From Mesonia sp008017825 (lineage in GTDB: Bacteria > Bacteroidota > Bacteroidia > Flavobacteriales > Flavobacteriaceae), in NCBI RefSeq assembly GCF_008017825.1, contig NZ_VRLS01000086.1, forward strand, positions 62,001-126,000: a DNA stretch of 64,000 nt, given 5' to 3'. A program made the position numbers and the translations under genes. This document shows, one piece after another, positions 25,501 through 33,384 of this stretch. Under the pieces are notes generated by a model, which saw nothing but the letters and a program-made list of their open reading frames with translations, had not been told where the DNA came from and ran no database searches. Within the stretch, counting starts at the first letter, position 1, and each line of letters starts with the position of its first letter.

Positions 25501-25956
25501 CAATTTAAAATTCATGTTAGTGAATTCAATATGCTAAACGCTTCTTTGTACGATGCTTATTTAGATATTTATACTCCGCTTCAAAATAATAATTCTACGT
25601 GGGTGTCATTTTCGGTAGATGAGAATTTACCTGCTAGCATTGATCCCAACCGATTTAAAATTGTGTTTGATGAAAATAGTTTAGATGCTACAAGCGATCA
25701 TTGGGTAAGTAATTTTCAATTGTATCCTAATCCGTCTATGGGGGATGTGGTATATATCAAAGGGGAGAATTTTTTAGGAAATAAAGTTAGTATTGAAATT
25801 TATGATGTTGTAGGAAATAGAGTTTCGGAAAAGAAATATTCTGATTCTTCATCAGATACTCTTGCTATAAATGTGTCTTCCCTTGCGGATGGTATATATA
25901 TCGTGAAAGTAAATTCTCAAGGGAAGAGTTTTAGTAAAAAACTCCTTAGAAAATAG
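22528..25956 (+). CDS. Large secreted protein with beta-solenoid repeats and T9SS type A sorting domain
   Basis: A 1142-residue secreted or surface protein. A signal peptide ends near VMSQN. Two 'sorting-out' modules start with WNGAQSSDWTLASNWTNGVP and later WTTSSNWLNMTTGFPNPN, the N-W-x-x-x-x-P pattern of many flavobacterial surface proteins. Residues of about 130-310 show tandem repeats of roughly 30 residues (for example GGAGFYLGN, GGVDFYLDN, GGAYFYGGN) typical of a beta-solenoid. The last 80 residues, YPNPSMGDVVYIKGE to ADGIYIVKVNSQG and SFSKKLLRK, form a type A sorting domain for type IX secretion. No enzymatic domain was recognised, so an adhesin or structural role is possible but not shown. 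Confidence 0.85.
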   Translation: MIYGIRILVMFLVFTTGSVMSQNTTWNGAQSSDWTLASNWTNGVPTPNSNVKIGYIHSSNHQPILSSQAVIKKLTLGSNNQTLEFDDQAQLQVNGTLSIGNSGKINLGDGSLTVEKNSTIGGEIEIASGHLTFLKDMTLNGNGKIDNQSGVITVGSINNSNVNLLLAGNGEFQLGSGDLICFGSFKFSGSHMFYGDTGTIELKEDAQFNGGAGFYLGNATMVIEEDVVFTQGDNFKAQYGNISILGDAEFSGGVDFYLDNSNLDISGKTQFTGGAYFYGGNGTVTFNDDILFSGGPSFTPQESLTILNGSFSIDQQSNNSVTFNDVEVTSGSNINSNLNTTMNGWLDNNGNYTQNSNTTLNVVEQVYGYQQVISEKPYAISMEYINANQFKVVFNEVLDGNVTNGSWMYTLRNGLDWSSTINDQLSSSPILSPNGKELIFTTSSTITTNSTDIVWMNNILDIDGDHANSPHKKRFTEEDLGINYVWVGTTDDQWTTSSNWLNMTTGFPNPNGNINLIFDDNAIHDLRLPVNVKIHNYQNNGSANLDVNGKELKISGQFITNGSNYIKASDLSSVIYFNGEAAQNIPANVFEGDYMSNLVIDNPVSVSVDTPISVSGVVTLKQGDFNTNDQLTFKSFQSHTAVLAPIEGGQVVGEVITERYLPAKRAFRFISPSVTSTGSIKDNWQEGVNNTTLSSNLNPYPGYGTHITGSTTGQNGFDATASGSPSLYTFDDSTQSWNVVNNTNQNIVEAGKAYRLMVRGDRSINVTSNAAVPTNTVIRTKGNLAQGDLQFSGDAPNAGFIFLGNPYQAIVDMEEVLANSNNVNGQFVYLWDPTINERGAFVTVDANLNANSNSGSTATKYLQPGQAVFIKKVGGGNNPATINFTENNKLYSNVTQSVYRPQFSHTASIKVNMLREDSQSNLSNSIDGVIINFNSNFENTVDAGDAAKLFNLDENLAVKNGNDLLSIENKELPVAGDELQLANYTYRGKDYQFKIHVSEFNMLNASLYDAYLDIYTPLQNNNSTWVSFSVDENLPASIDPNRFKIVFDENSLDATSDHWVSNFQLYPNPSMGDVVYIKGENFLGNKVSIEIYDVVGNRVSEKKYSDSSSDTLAINVSSLADGIYIVKVNSQGKSFSKKLLRK

Positions 25957-25984
25957 ATTTTTAATTGCTTTTAGAAAAGAAAAA

Positions 25985-26016
25985 AAATCCCGTTTTATTA
26001 TTATAAAACGGGATAA
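25985..26016. terminator. Bidirectional terminator between T9SS cargo gene and lptB
   Basis: ATCCCGTTTTAT (25987-25998) pairs perfectly with ATAAAACGGGAT (26003-26014) around a TATT loop. A-rich sequence precedes and T-rich sequence follows, so it can stop both converging transcripts. Confidence 0.8.
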
Positions 26017-26023
26017 AATAATT

Positions 26024-26764
26024 TTACTCGAAAATTCTCTTTTTACGGAGTTCGAAATTCTGTCCTAGATATACTTTTCTAACCATTTCATCGGAAGCTA
26101 ATTCTTCGGGTTGACCGTGTTTAAGAATATTTCCTTCGAACATAAGATAGGTTCTATCGGTAATCGCTAGAGTTTCTTGTACATTATGGTCGGTAATTAA
26201 AATACCAATATTTTTATTTTTTAACTGGGCTACAATGCGTTGAATATCTTCAACTGCCACGGGATCTACACCCGCAAAGGGTTCATCTAATAAAATAAAT
26301 TTAGGATCTGTAGCTAAAGCTCTTGCAATTTCTGTTCTTCTACGTTCCCCTCCAGAAAGTAAATCACCTCGATTGGTTCTTATATGACCCAAACTAAATT
26401 CATCGATGAGGCTTTCCATTTTTGCTTCTCGTTCCTTTTTAGAAAGCTTAGTGAGCTCTAGTACACTCATGATATTATCTTCAATACTTAATTTTCTAAA
26501 AACAGAAGCTTCTTGTGCTAAATAGCCAATGCCATGTTGAGCCCTTTTATACATGGGGTATTTAGTAATATCAGTTTTATCTAAATAAATATTACCGCTA
26601 TTTGGTTTAATAAGTCCGACTATCATATAGAAAGAGGTGGTTTTTCCAGCACCATTTGGACCTAATAAACCAACAATTTCACCTTGATTAACCTCTACTG
26701 AAATGCCTTTTACAACCTCTCGGCCTTTATAGGCTTTCATTAGATGATCTGCTCTTAGTTTCAT
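26024..26764 (-). CDS. lptB: LPS export ABC transporter ATP-binding protein
   Basis: ATPase subunit of the LptB2FG complex that extracts lipopolysaccharide from the inner membrane. The 246-residue protein has a Walker A loop GPNGAGKTTS, a Q-loop GIGYLAQEASVF, the signature LSGGERRRTEIARA, Walker B FILLDEPFAGVD and the switch histidine in ITDHNVQETL. The short C-terminal extension EMVRKVYLGQNFELRKKR is typical of LptB. It is the last gene of the kdsD-tatC-CMD-lptB unit, 15 bases after the preceding stop. Its pairing with a Kdo-pathway isomerase gene supports the LPS assignment. Confidence 0.93.
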   Translation of the reverse strand: MKLRADHLMKAYKGREVVKGISVEVNQGEIVGLLGPNGAGKTTSFYMIVGLIKPNSGNIYLDKTDITKYPMYKRAQHGIGYLAQEASVFRKLSIEDNIMSVLELTKLSKKEREAKMESLIDEFSLGHIRTNRGDLLSGGERRRTEIARALATDPKFILLDEPFAGVDPVAVEDIQRIVAQLKNKNIGILITDHNVQETLAITDRTYLMFEGNILKHGQPEELASDEMVRKVYLGQNFELRKKRIFE

Positions 26765-26779
26765 ATTTTTTAATTTTTT

Positions 26780-27133
26780 TTACTGGATTTTTTTAGCTTC
26801 TAAGGTCTCCCAGTAATCGTAAGCTCTTCTTAAATGTGGAATTACAATGGTACCACCAATTAGTGTACCAATACTTAAGGTTTCCATAATTTGATCTTTA
26901 GACATTCCGCTACTGTGACTAGATTCTAGATGATACTTTACACAGTCATCACAACGCAATACTAAAGAAGCTACTAAGCCTAATAATTCTTTTGTTTGTT
27001 TATCTAGAGCACCTTCCGTAAAAGCATTAGTGTCTAGATTAAAAATTCTTTTTAACACCTTATTATTTTCTCCAAGAATCTTATCATTCATCTTTTGGCG
27101 ATAAGCATTAAACTCATCTACTTGATCACTCAT
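26780..27133 (-). CDS. Carboxymuconolactone decarboxylase (AhpD-like) family protein
   Basis: A small all-alpha protein of 117 residues. The family's C-x-x-C-x3-H motif is present as LRCDDCVKYHLESSHSSG, which in AhpD-type proteins forms a redox-active disulfide. Members with this size can act as peroxidase-linked reductases; the substrate here is unknown. It lies three bases downstream of tatC and 15 upstream of lptB on the same strand, an arrangement I recognise from other Flavobacteriia, but no link to secretion or LPS export is proven. Confidence 0.85.
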   Translation of the reverse strand: MSDQVDEFNAYRQKMNDKILGENNKVLKRIFNLDTNAFTEGALDKQTKELLGLVASLVLRCDDCVKYHLESSHSSGMSKDQIMETLSIGTLIGGTIVIPHLRRAYDYWETLEAKKIQ

Positions 27134-27136
27134 TTC

Positions 27137-27973
27137 TTATTTTTTAGCAATTGATTTTTCTTTTTTTCTTTCTTTTCTTATCACAAAAGCAGAGATATAA
27201 ATGCTCACTTCATATAAAATCATCACAGGAATAGCTACTATAATTTGGCTTGCAATATCTGGAGGAGTAATTAAAGCTGAGATAATTAATATACCTACCA
27301 AGGCAAATTTTCTGTATTTCCTAAGTATCTCTGGCGTTACCAATCCTATTTTAGTCAGTAAAAACATAATGATAGGAAGTTCAAAAATTACCCCACAAGC
27401 TAATGAAGAGGCTCTCACTAAACCAAAATAACTGCTTAAATCAATATCATTAAAAACCTCTTCACTCACTTGATAAGTTCCTAAGAAGTTAATAGATAAT
27501 GGGGAAATTACATAATAACCAAAAAGCACTCCTAAAAAGAATAGAAAAGAGGCTATAAAAATAAAACCTTTAGAAGCTTTCTTTTCATTTGCGTGTAGTG
27601 CGGGAGATATAAAACGCCAAAATTCATACAGTACATAAGGAAAAGCTACAATAAACCCAGCGGTAATAGACGTCCAAATATGCGCGCTAAACTGCCCTGC
27701 CATTTGCCTACTTTGTATTCTAAAAGGAATTTCAGTAAAACAAAAACTTTCATCCATCCCCATAGAAGAAGCGATATTACATAGCACTCTATAGGTAATA
27801 AAATTAGGATCTTTGGGGCCAAAAAGAATTCCGAATATAAAGTCTTTAGCGATAAAAGCAACTGCACCAGCAATTACAATAGCTAAGGTTGATCTAATTA
27901 AATGCCATCTTAAATCTTCTAGATGGTCTAGAAAAGACATTTCTTCAGGGTTTTTAACTTCTCTCTTTGCCAT
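27137..27973 (-). CDS. tatC: Sec-independent protein translocase TatC
   Basis: Polytopic inner-membrane receptor of the twin-arginine export pathway, 278 residues with six predicted helices. The N-terminal cytoplasmic motif SFLDHLEDLRWHLIRS is the TatC hallmark that binds signal peptides, and the F-x-x-P and E residues of later loops (AFPYVLYEFWRFISPAL) are also present. An insertion between the first two helices (about residues 50-95, with two Cys) is longer than in E. coli TatC. It begins four bases after the upstream isomerase gene. No TatA/B gene is in this window. Confidence 0.94.
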   Translation of the reverse strand: MAKREVKNPEEMSFLDHLEDLRWHLIRSTLAIVIAGAVAFIAKDFIFGILFGPKDPNFITYRVLCNIASSMGMDESFCFTEIPFRIQSRQMAGQFSAHIWTSITAGFIVAFPYVLYEFWRFISPALHANEKKASKGFIFIASFLFFLGVLFGYYVISPLSINFLGTYQVSEEVFNDIDLSSYFGLVRASSLACGVIFELPIIMFLLTKIGLVTPEILRKYRKFALVGILIISALITPPDIASQIIVAIPVMILYEVSIYISAFVIRKERKKEKSIAKK

Positions 27974-27977
27974 AGGC

Positions 27978-28943
27978 TTATATAATTCCTTCTTTTATAA
28001 GATTGTGCAAATGTACAATACCTGCATACTTTCCTTTATTGTCTTTAGCAATTAATTGTGATATACCGTTGTCTTCTAAAATATCCATCGCATCTACCGC
28101 CATCGCATGATTATCGATAATTTTGGGAGAAGCTCCCATAATATCTTTAGCTTTTAGCTGAGAAAAATCTTCATTCTTTGTGAGCATTCTACGAATATCA
28201 CCATCGGTTATGATCCCAACTATTTCTTCATTTTCAATCACAGCAGTAACACCCAGCATTTTTTCTGAAATCTCTATAATTACTTTATTGATAGAAGTGT
28301 TAGGAGTCACCTGTGGCTTTTGATTTTCTGAAGTAATATCACTTATTCTTAAATATAATTTTTTTCCTAAAGCACCTCCTGGGTGATATTTAGCAAAATC
28401 TTTGCTAGAAAAACCCCTTAAGTGCAATAAGCAAACTGCAAGAGCATCACCTAATACCAATTGCGCCGTCGTACTGGTTGTAGGAGCAAGGTTATTAGGA
28501 CATGCTTCTTTATCGATATACGCATTTAAAACATAATCAGATTGCTTTCCTAAAAAAGAATCTTTATTTCCTGTGATTCCAATCAAGGTGTTTTTAAAAT
28601 TCTTAATGAGAGGGACTAAGACTTTAATTTCGGGAGTGTTTCCACTTTTAGAAATACATATTACTGTATCATCTTCTAAAATTGTTCCTAAGTCTCCGTG
28701 AATAGCATCTGCCGCGTGCATAAAAATAGCAGGAGTGCCTGTACTGTTTAAAGTAGCTACAATTTTGGTAGCAATAATAGCACTTTTGCCAATTCCTGTA
28801 ATAATTACCCTACCTTTGGAGTTATAGATATGTTGAACCGCATGCGCAAATTCATCATTTAAATAATCTTGAAGTTTTTCAACGGCTTTTGCTTCATTAG
28901 AAATTGTATCTCTAGCGACAGAAAGTATGTTGGATGCTTGCAT
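27978..28943 (-). CDS. kdsD: KpsF/GutQ family arabinose-5-phosphate isomerase
   Basis: Converts ribulose 5-phosphate to arabinose 5-phosphate, the first step toward Kdo for lipopolysaccharide. The 321-residue protein has an N-terminal sugar isomerase (SIS) domain with GKSAIIATKIVATLNSTGTP and HGDLGTILEDDTVICISKSG, and the conserved TTSTTAQLVLGDALAVCLL stretch, followed by two CBS domains (about 205-321). It is the first gene of a four-gene operon with tatC and lptB. A -7 promoter element is at 29000-29007, and the operon diverges from recQ. The symbol is used for the family function; a GutQ-like role cannot be excluded. Confidence 0.9.
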   Translation of the reverse strand: MQASNILSVARDTISNEAKAVEKLQDYLNDEFAHAVQHIYNSKGRVIITGIGKSAIIATKIVATLNSTGTPAIFMHAADAIHGDLGTILEDDTVICISKSGNTPEIKVLVPLIKNFKNTLIGITGNKDSFLGKQSDYVLNAYIDKEACPNNLAPTTSTTAQLVLGDALAVCLLHLRGFSSKDFAKYHPGGALGKKLYLRISDITSENQKPQVTPNTSINKVIIEISEKMLGVTAVIENEEIVGIITDGDIRRMLTKNEDFSQLKAKDIMGASPKIIDNHAMAVDAMDILEDNGISQLIAKDNKGKYAGIVHLHNLIKEGII

Positions 28944-28999
28944 TTAAAATTTTAAATTTGAATTTGTAGGTACTAAAGAAAAACGTATCTTTAGTGTAA

Positions 29000-29007
29000 C
29001 AAAGGTA
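29000..29007 (-). promoter_or_regulatory. -7 promoter element (TACCTTTG) for the kdsD-tatC-lptB operon
   Basis: On the - strand this reads TACCTTTG, a match to TAnnTTTG, and lies 56 bases before the kdsD ATG. The region is shared with the divergent recQ gene, for which only a weaker element (TATCTTTA, 28986-28993) is visible. Confidence 0.6.
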
Positions 29008-29035
29008 TGTAAAATTGTAACATTAAATAATCAGT

Positions 29036-31228
29036 TTGTCAGAAATCGATTTACATCAAGAATTAAAGAAATATTTTGGCTTTAGCCAATTTAAGGGATT
29101 ACAAGAAGAAGTAATTAAGAGTATAGTAGCTAAGGAACACACATTTGTCATTATGCCTACGGGTGGTGGAAAATCGTTGTGTTATCAATTACCTGCGTTG
29201 ATTAATGAAGGTACTGCTATTGTAGTTTCTCCTTTAATTGCTCTTATGAAAAATCAAGTAGATGCTTTACGCGGAATTTCTTCCGAACACGGTATAGCCC
29301 ATGTACTCAACAGCTCTTTAAACAAGACTGAAGTGAAGCAGGTTAAGAAAGATATCTCTGAAGGAATCACTAAATTGCTTTATGTAGCGCCCGAATCTCT
29401 TACCAAGGAGGAGAATGTGGAGTTTTTACGCGGAGAAAAAATCTCTTTTCTAGCCATAGACGAAGCGCATTGTATTAGTGAATGGGGTCATGATTTTAGA
29501 CCAGAATATAGAAACTTAAGAAGCATCATAAAGCGAATAGGAGATAATATACCTATTATCGCGCTTACTGCCACAGCAACCCCTAAAGTTCAAGAAGACA
29601 TTCTTAAAAATTTAGGAGTTACGGATGCTAATACTTTTAAAGCTTCCTTTAATAGACCCAATCTTTACTATGAAGTAAGGCCAAAAACAGCCAATGTAGA
29701 TGCCGATATCATTCGTTTTGTGAAGCAAAATGAAGGAAAAAGCGGGATTGTCTACTGTTTAAGTCGGAAAAAAGTAGAAGAATTGGCACAGACCTTACAA
29801 GTAAATGGAGTTTCGGCCGTTCCCTATCATGCAGGTTTAGACGCTAAAACTAGAGCCAAGCATCAAGACATGTTCTTAATGGAAGATGTAGATGTCGTAG
29901 TGGCAACCATTGCTTTTGGGATGGGAATCGATAAACCCGATGTTCGTTTTGTGATCCATCACGATATTCCAAAAAGTATAGAAAGCTATTACCAAGAGAC
30001 CGGTAGAGCAGGACGAGATGGAGGCGAAGGACATTGTTTAGCTTTTTACGCTTATAAAGACATTGAGAAACTCGAGAAATTTATGAGCGGTAAACCCGTG
30101 GCCGAACAAGAAATAGGTCATGCGTTATTGCAAGAAGTAGTGGCTTATGCAGAGACATCGATGTCGCGTAGAAAATTTATACTTCATTATTTCGGCGAAG
30201 AATTTAACGGCGGAAAAGAAGATGGTGTAGATATGGATGATAACGTTCAGAATCCTAAAAAGCAAATTGAAGCTCAACCTGAGGTAGAATTACTCTTAAA
30301 AACTGTAAAAACGACCAACCAACTCTACAAATCTAAGGAAGTAGTCAATACCCTTATCGGAAAATCAAATGCGCTCATAAAATCACATAAAACAGATGAG
30401 ATTGCTCTTTTCGGAAAAGGAAAATATAAACAAGCCCCTTTTTGGATGGCTCTAATCCGCCAAGCATTAGTTGCGGGTTACCTGAAAAAAGATATAGAAA
30501 CCTACGGGGTTGTAAAAATCACCGAAAAAGGAAAAGAGTATATTAAAAATCCTGTCTCTTTTATGATGACAGAAGATCATAGTTACGATAGTCAAACCGA
30601 TACTAAAAATATAATCTCCACAAAATCTGGAGGAGCGACAGATGAGCGACTCATGAAGATGCTTAAAGATTTAAGAAAAAAAGTAGCTAAGAAAAAAGAA
30701 GTTCCACCATTTGTGGTTTTTCAAGATCCTTCTTTAGAAGATATGGCTACAAAATACCCTATTACATTAGCAGAATTGAGTAATATTCATGGGGTAGGAG
30801 ATGGGAAAGCTAAAAAATTCGGTAAAGAATTCATTCAGCTTATCTCTAATTATGTTGAAGAAAATGATATTCTTCGTCCAGATGATATGATTGTTAAATC
30901 TACTGGAGCTAACAGCGGATTAAAACTATACATCATTCAAAATGTGGATAGAAAACTTCCTTTACCCGATATCGCTTCTTCTAAGGGTATGGAAATGAAA
31001 AACTTTATAAAAGAAGTTGAAGCCATTGTTTATAGTGGTACCAAACTAAATATTTCGTATTGGATAGACGAACTTTTTGATGAAGAACAACAAGAAGAAT
31101 TACACGATTACTTTTTAGAAGCTGAAACTGATGGTATCGAGGAGGCTATGGAAGAATTTGATGGCGATTACGAAGATGAAGATCTACGTTTGTATCGCAT
31201 TAAATTTATGAGCGAAGTAGCCAACTAG
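29036..31228 (+). CDS. recQ: ATP-dependent DNA helicase RecQ
   Basis: 3'-5' DNA helicase of recombination and fork repair, 730 residues. Helicase motifs are visible: FGFSQFKGLQEEVI (motif 0), MPTGGGKSLCYQLPAL (Walker A), FLAIDEAHCISEWGHDFRP (DEAH plus aromatic-rich loop), ALTATATP (III) and YYQETGRAGRDG (VI). An RQC region and a C-terminal HRDC-like region (KYPITLAELSNIHGVGDGKA) follow, then an acidic tail of about 80 residues. The start is TTG at 29036, since no ATG gives the conserved N-terminus. It diverges from the kdsD operon and ends with a strong terminator. Confidence 0.94.
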   Translation: MSEIDLHQELKKYFGFSQFKGLQEEVIKSIVAKEHTFVIMPTGGGKSLCYQLPALINEGTAIVVSPLIALMKNQVDALRGISSEHGIAHVLNSSLNKTEVKQVKKDISEGITKLLYVAPESLTKEENVEFLRGEKISFLAIDEAHCISEWGHDFRPEYRNLRSIIKRIGDNIPIIALTATATPKVQEDILKNLGVTDANTFKASFNRPNLYYEVRPKTANVDADIIRFVKQNEGKSGIVYCLSRKKVEELAQTLQVNGVSAVPYHAGLDAKTRAKHQDMFLMEDVDVVVATIAFGMGIDKPDVRFVIHHDIPKSIESYYQETGRAGRDGGEGHCLAFYAYKDIEKLEKFMSGKPVAEQEIGHALLQEVVAYAETSMSRRKFILHYFGEEFNGGKEDGVDMDDNVQNPKKQIEAQPEVELLLKTVKTTNQLYKSKEVVNTLIGKSNALIKSHKTDEIALFGKGKYKQAPFWMALIRQALVAGYLKKDIETYGVVKITEKGKEYIKNPVSFMMTEDHSYDSQTDTKNIISTKSGGATDERLMKMLKDLRKKVAKKKEVPPFVVFQDPSLEDMATKYPITLAELSNIHGVGDGKAKKFGKEFIQLISNYVEENDILRPDDMIVKSTGANSGLKLYIIQNVDRKLPLPDIASSKGMEMKNFIKEVEAIVYSGTKLNISYWIDELFDEEQQEELHDYFLEAETDGIEEAMEEFDGDYEDEDLRLYRIKFMSEVAN

Positions 31229-31247
31229 AAAAAATAATATTGAATAC

Positions 31248-31290
31248 AAAAACCTGATTTCTAATAGTTTTAGAAGTCAGGTTTTTCTTT
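31248..31290 (+). terminator. Rho-independent terminator after recQ
   Basis: A 17-base arm at 31248-31264 pairs with 31270-31286 with a single G-T pair and a short loop, ending in a T-rich run. Confidence 0.85.
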
Positions 31291-31314
31291 TTAGGAAAAG
31301 CCCTAAGAACAACT

Positions 31315-31322
31315 TATCTTTG
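31315..31322 (+). promoter_or_regulatory. -7 promoter element (TATCTTTG) for the dual immunophilin gene
   Basis: Exact TAnnTTTG match 22 bases before the ATG at 31345; transcription would start around 31330. Confidence 0.65.
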
Positions 31323-31344
31323 CACTTTTAATAAAACAATTACT

Positions 31345-32274
31345 ATGGAAAACGGATTATACGCTAAATTTACGACCAATAAAGGAGACATCTTAGTCAA
31401 ATTAACCCATGATAAAACTCCCGGTACTGTGGGGAATTTTGTGGGACTTGCTGAAGGAAAAATCAAAAATGACGCTAAAGCGGAAGGAACACCGTATTAC
31501 GACGGACTTAAATTTCACCGTGTGATAGAAGATTTTATGATTCAAGGAGGAGATCCTAAAGGTAGCGGAGCAGGAGGACCTGGTTACCAATTTGAGGATG
31601 AAATTCACGCAGATCTAAAACATGATGAGCCAGGGATTTTATCTATGGCAAATGCAGGACCAGGAACTAACGGAAGTCAGTTTTTTATCACTCACGTACC
31701 TACGCCTTGGTTAGACGGTAAACATACTGTTTTTGGGAAAGTAGTAGAAGGAAAAGAAATTGTAGATAAAATTCAGCAGGGAGATAAAATTGAAAAATTA
31801 AGTATAGAAAGAGTAGGGGAAGAAGCTGAGAGCTTTGACGCAAAAGCTGCTTTTGAAAAATTTAATGCTTCTAAGGCAGAAAGAGAAGCTGAAGCGAAAA
31901 AACAAGAAGAAGAAAAAATGAAGTCACTAACCGAAGGGATGACAAAAACCGATAGCGGCTTACATTATAAAATTACGCAAGAAGGTAAAGGATCAAAACC
32001 AAATAAAGGAAGCAACGTTTCTGTACATTATAAAGGTATGTTAACCGACGGAACTGTATTTGATTCATCTTTTAAAAGAAATCAGCCAATACAATTTCCA
32101 GTAGGAATGGGTCATGTAATCGCAGGATGGGATGAAGGTGTGATGTTATTAAACGAAGGAGATAAAGCTACGTTTGTAATTCCGTCTCATTTAGGATATG
32201 GAGCGCAAGGAGCTGGTGGTGTAATTCCTCCAAATGCAACTTTAATCTTTGATGTAGAGTTGGTGAAAGCTTAA
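31345..32274 (+). CDS. Dual peptidyl-prolyl isomerase (cyclophilin-FKBP fusion)
   Basis: A 309-residue protein that joins two unrelated proline isomerase folds. Residues 1 to about 165 are a cyclophilin domain (FHRVIEDFMIQGGDPKGSG, SMANAGPGTNGSQFFIT, the classic R-x4-F-M-Q-G and G-T-N-G-S-Q-F-F motifs). A charged linker rich in Lys and Glu (about 175-195) precedes an FKBP domain with VHYKGMLTDGTVFDSSF, IAGWDEGVMLL and PPNATLIFDVEL. There is no signal peptide, so it acts in the cytoplasm as a folding helper. This domain order is known in Flavobacterium as CFBP. It has its own promoter and a terminator on both sides. Confidence 0.93.
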   Translation: MENGLYAKFTTNKGDILVKLTHDKTPGTVGNFVGLAEGKIKNDAKAEGTPYYDGLKFHRVIEDFMIQGGDPKGSGAGGPGYQFEDEIHADLKHDEPGILSMANAGPGTNGSQFFITHVPTPWLDGKHTVFGKVVEGKEIVDKIQQGDKIEKLSIERVGEEAESFDAKAAFEKFNASKAEREAEAKKQEEEKMKSLTEGMTKTDSGLHYKITQEGKGSKPNKGSNVSVHYKGMLTDGTVFDSSFKRNQPIQFPVGMGHVIAGWDEGVMLLNEGDKATFVIPSHLGYGAQGAGGVIPPNATLIFDVELVKA

Positions 32275-32303
32275 TTCACTATTTAAAATACAATTACCTT
32301 ATT

Positions 32304-32334
32304 AAAAAAGCTATTCTTCTAGAGTAGCTTTTTT
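32304..32334. terminator. Bidirectional terminator between immunophilin and redoxin genes
   Basis: AAAAAAGCTATTCT (32304-32317) pairs with AGAGTAGCTTTTTT (32321-32334) with one G-T pair. Its right arm runs into the stop codon of the converging redoxin gene. Confidence 0.85.
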
Positions 32335-32884
32335 ATTTCCATTTTATACTACAGCCTACACTAGGCTTTTGAAGCTGAGGTATAGGTCTGCTATTAAAAA
32401 GAGCATCTAATACTTCTCGCACACTTCTTCCATTGACAGCAATACCATTTTGGGGTCTAGAATCATCGAGCTGTCCGTGATAAACCAATTCCGCGGAAGC
32501 GTTATAGACATAAAAATCTGGGGTACAAACCGCCTCATATTTTTTTGCTACACGCTGGCTTTCATCATACAGATATGGAAATGTAAAATGATGTTTTCTG
32601 GCGAATAACCACATATGTTCTAAGCCATCTGCTGGATATTGTTTGGCGTCGTTACTAGAAATCGCTACAAAACCAAAACCTAAAACTCGGTAATCATTAG
32701 CTAGTCTTACCAATTCATCTGCCACATGTTTTACGAACGGACAGTGGTTACAAATAAACATGATGACCGTTCCTTTTTCTCCCTGTATATCGGCTAAGCT
32801 ATAGAGGTTATTGGTGCTGGCATCTAAGAGAGAAAAATCGGGTGCTTTTTCACCTAATTTTATTTGAGAAGACTCTAGTTTCAT
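32333..32884 (-). CDS. Thioredoxin-like redoxin domain protein
   Basis: A cytoplasmic 183-residue protein of the AhpC/TSA-redoxin group. The N-terminal KLGEKAPDFSLLDASTNN opens a thioredoxin fold, and the active-site region is VIMFICNHCPFVKHV, a C-N-H-C motif in the thioredoxin CxxC position. Later TPDFYVYNASAELVYHGQLD is the cis-proline side of the site, and the C-terminal GRSVREVLDALF closes the fold. Members of this group occur widely in Bacteroidota; the physiological partner is unknown. No signal peptide. It lies between convergent immunophilin and divergent csaA genes. Confidence 0.86.
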   Translation of the reverse strand: MKLESSQIKLGEKAPDFSLLDASTNNLYSLADIQGEKGTVIMFICNHCPFVKHVADELVRLANDYRVLGFGFVAISSNDAKQYPADGLEHMWLFARKHHFTFPYLYDESQRVAKKYEAVCTPDFYVYNASAELVYHGQLDDSRPQNGIAVNGRSVREVLDALFNSRPIPQLQKPSVGCSIKWK

Positions 32885-32925
32885 ATCTTTTCTTTAATTT
32901 TAAATTTAATAAAAATTAAAACTAT

Positions 32926-33035
32926 TTGGGCATTCCTGCTTAAAAAAAAGCAGGTCGGGCTTTCCGCTGTATTTTCTATCTCGCAAAAAAAAGCTAGAAA
33001 GAAAGATGCCGCAGCGATCCCTAATGCAAAACTTA
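32926..33035 (+). repeat. Intergenic repeat-like element with GGTCGGGCTTTCCGC core
   Basis: The block before csaA is GGGCATTCCTGCTT, a CCTGC/GCAGG hairpin, GGTCGGGCTTTCCGCTGTAT, a weaker stem, and GATGCCGCAGCGATCCCTAA. From memory, sequences of this form ('GGGCGTTCC ... GTCGGGCTTTCCGC ... GGATGCCGCTGCAATCCCTAACGC') are scattered in many Flavobacteriia genomes; only one copy is visible here. It is less AT-rich than its neighbours and is not coding. Confidence 0.6.
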
Positions 33036-33041
33036 AAAAAG

Positions 33042-33377
33042 ATGAAAGAAATAACTTGGAGTGATTTTGAAAAAGTAGATATGCGTGTGGGTACTATTAT
33101 AGAGGTAAACGATTTTCCTAAAGCTAGAAAACCAGCCTACCAACTTAAAATAGATTTTGGAGCAAAAATTGGGATTAGAAAAACTTCGGCTCAAATTACT
33201 AAACGTTACACAAAAGAAGATTTATTAGGTAATCAAACCATCGCGGTGGTTAATTTTCCTAAAAAACAAATCGCCAATTTTATGAGCGAATGTTTAGTGT
33301 TGGGAGCAGTTGATGGAGATGATATTACTTTAATACAGCCCGAAGCTCAAATTGCAAATGGTTTGAGAATAGGATAG
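33042..33377 (+). CDS. csaA: tRNA-binding domain protein CsaA
   Basis: A 111-residue single-domain protein of the tRNA-binding (EMAP II/CsaA) OB-fold family, a presumed chaperone-like or tRNA-binding factor. Core motifs are FEKVDMRVGTIIEVNDFPKA, YQLKIDFG and LGNQTIAVVNFPKKQIANFMSE, then LGAVDGDDITLI. The family is about 110 residues long, so the ATG at 33042 is chosen; an open extension to 33006 runs through the intergenic repeat upstream and is not conserved-looking. It is followed by a strong bidirectional terminator. Confidence 0.9.
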   Translation: MKEITWSDFEKVDMRVGTIIEVNDFPKARKPAYQLKIDFGAKIGIRKTSAQITKRYTKEDLLGNQTIAVVNFPKKQIANFMSECLVLGAVDGDDITLIQPEAQIANGLRIG

Positions 33378-33384
33378 AAAACAA

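Noticed and set aside
33006..33041. Longer csaA frame
   Set aside because: The extra twelve codons are in the intergenic repeat-like element, and the family begins at the later Met.
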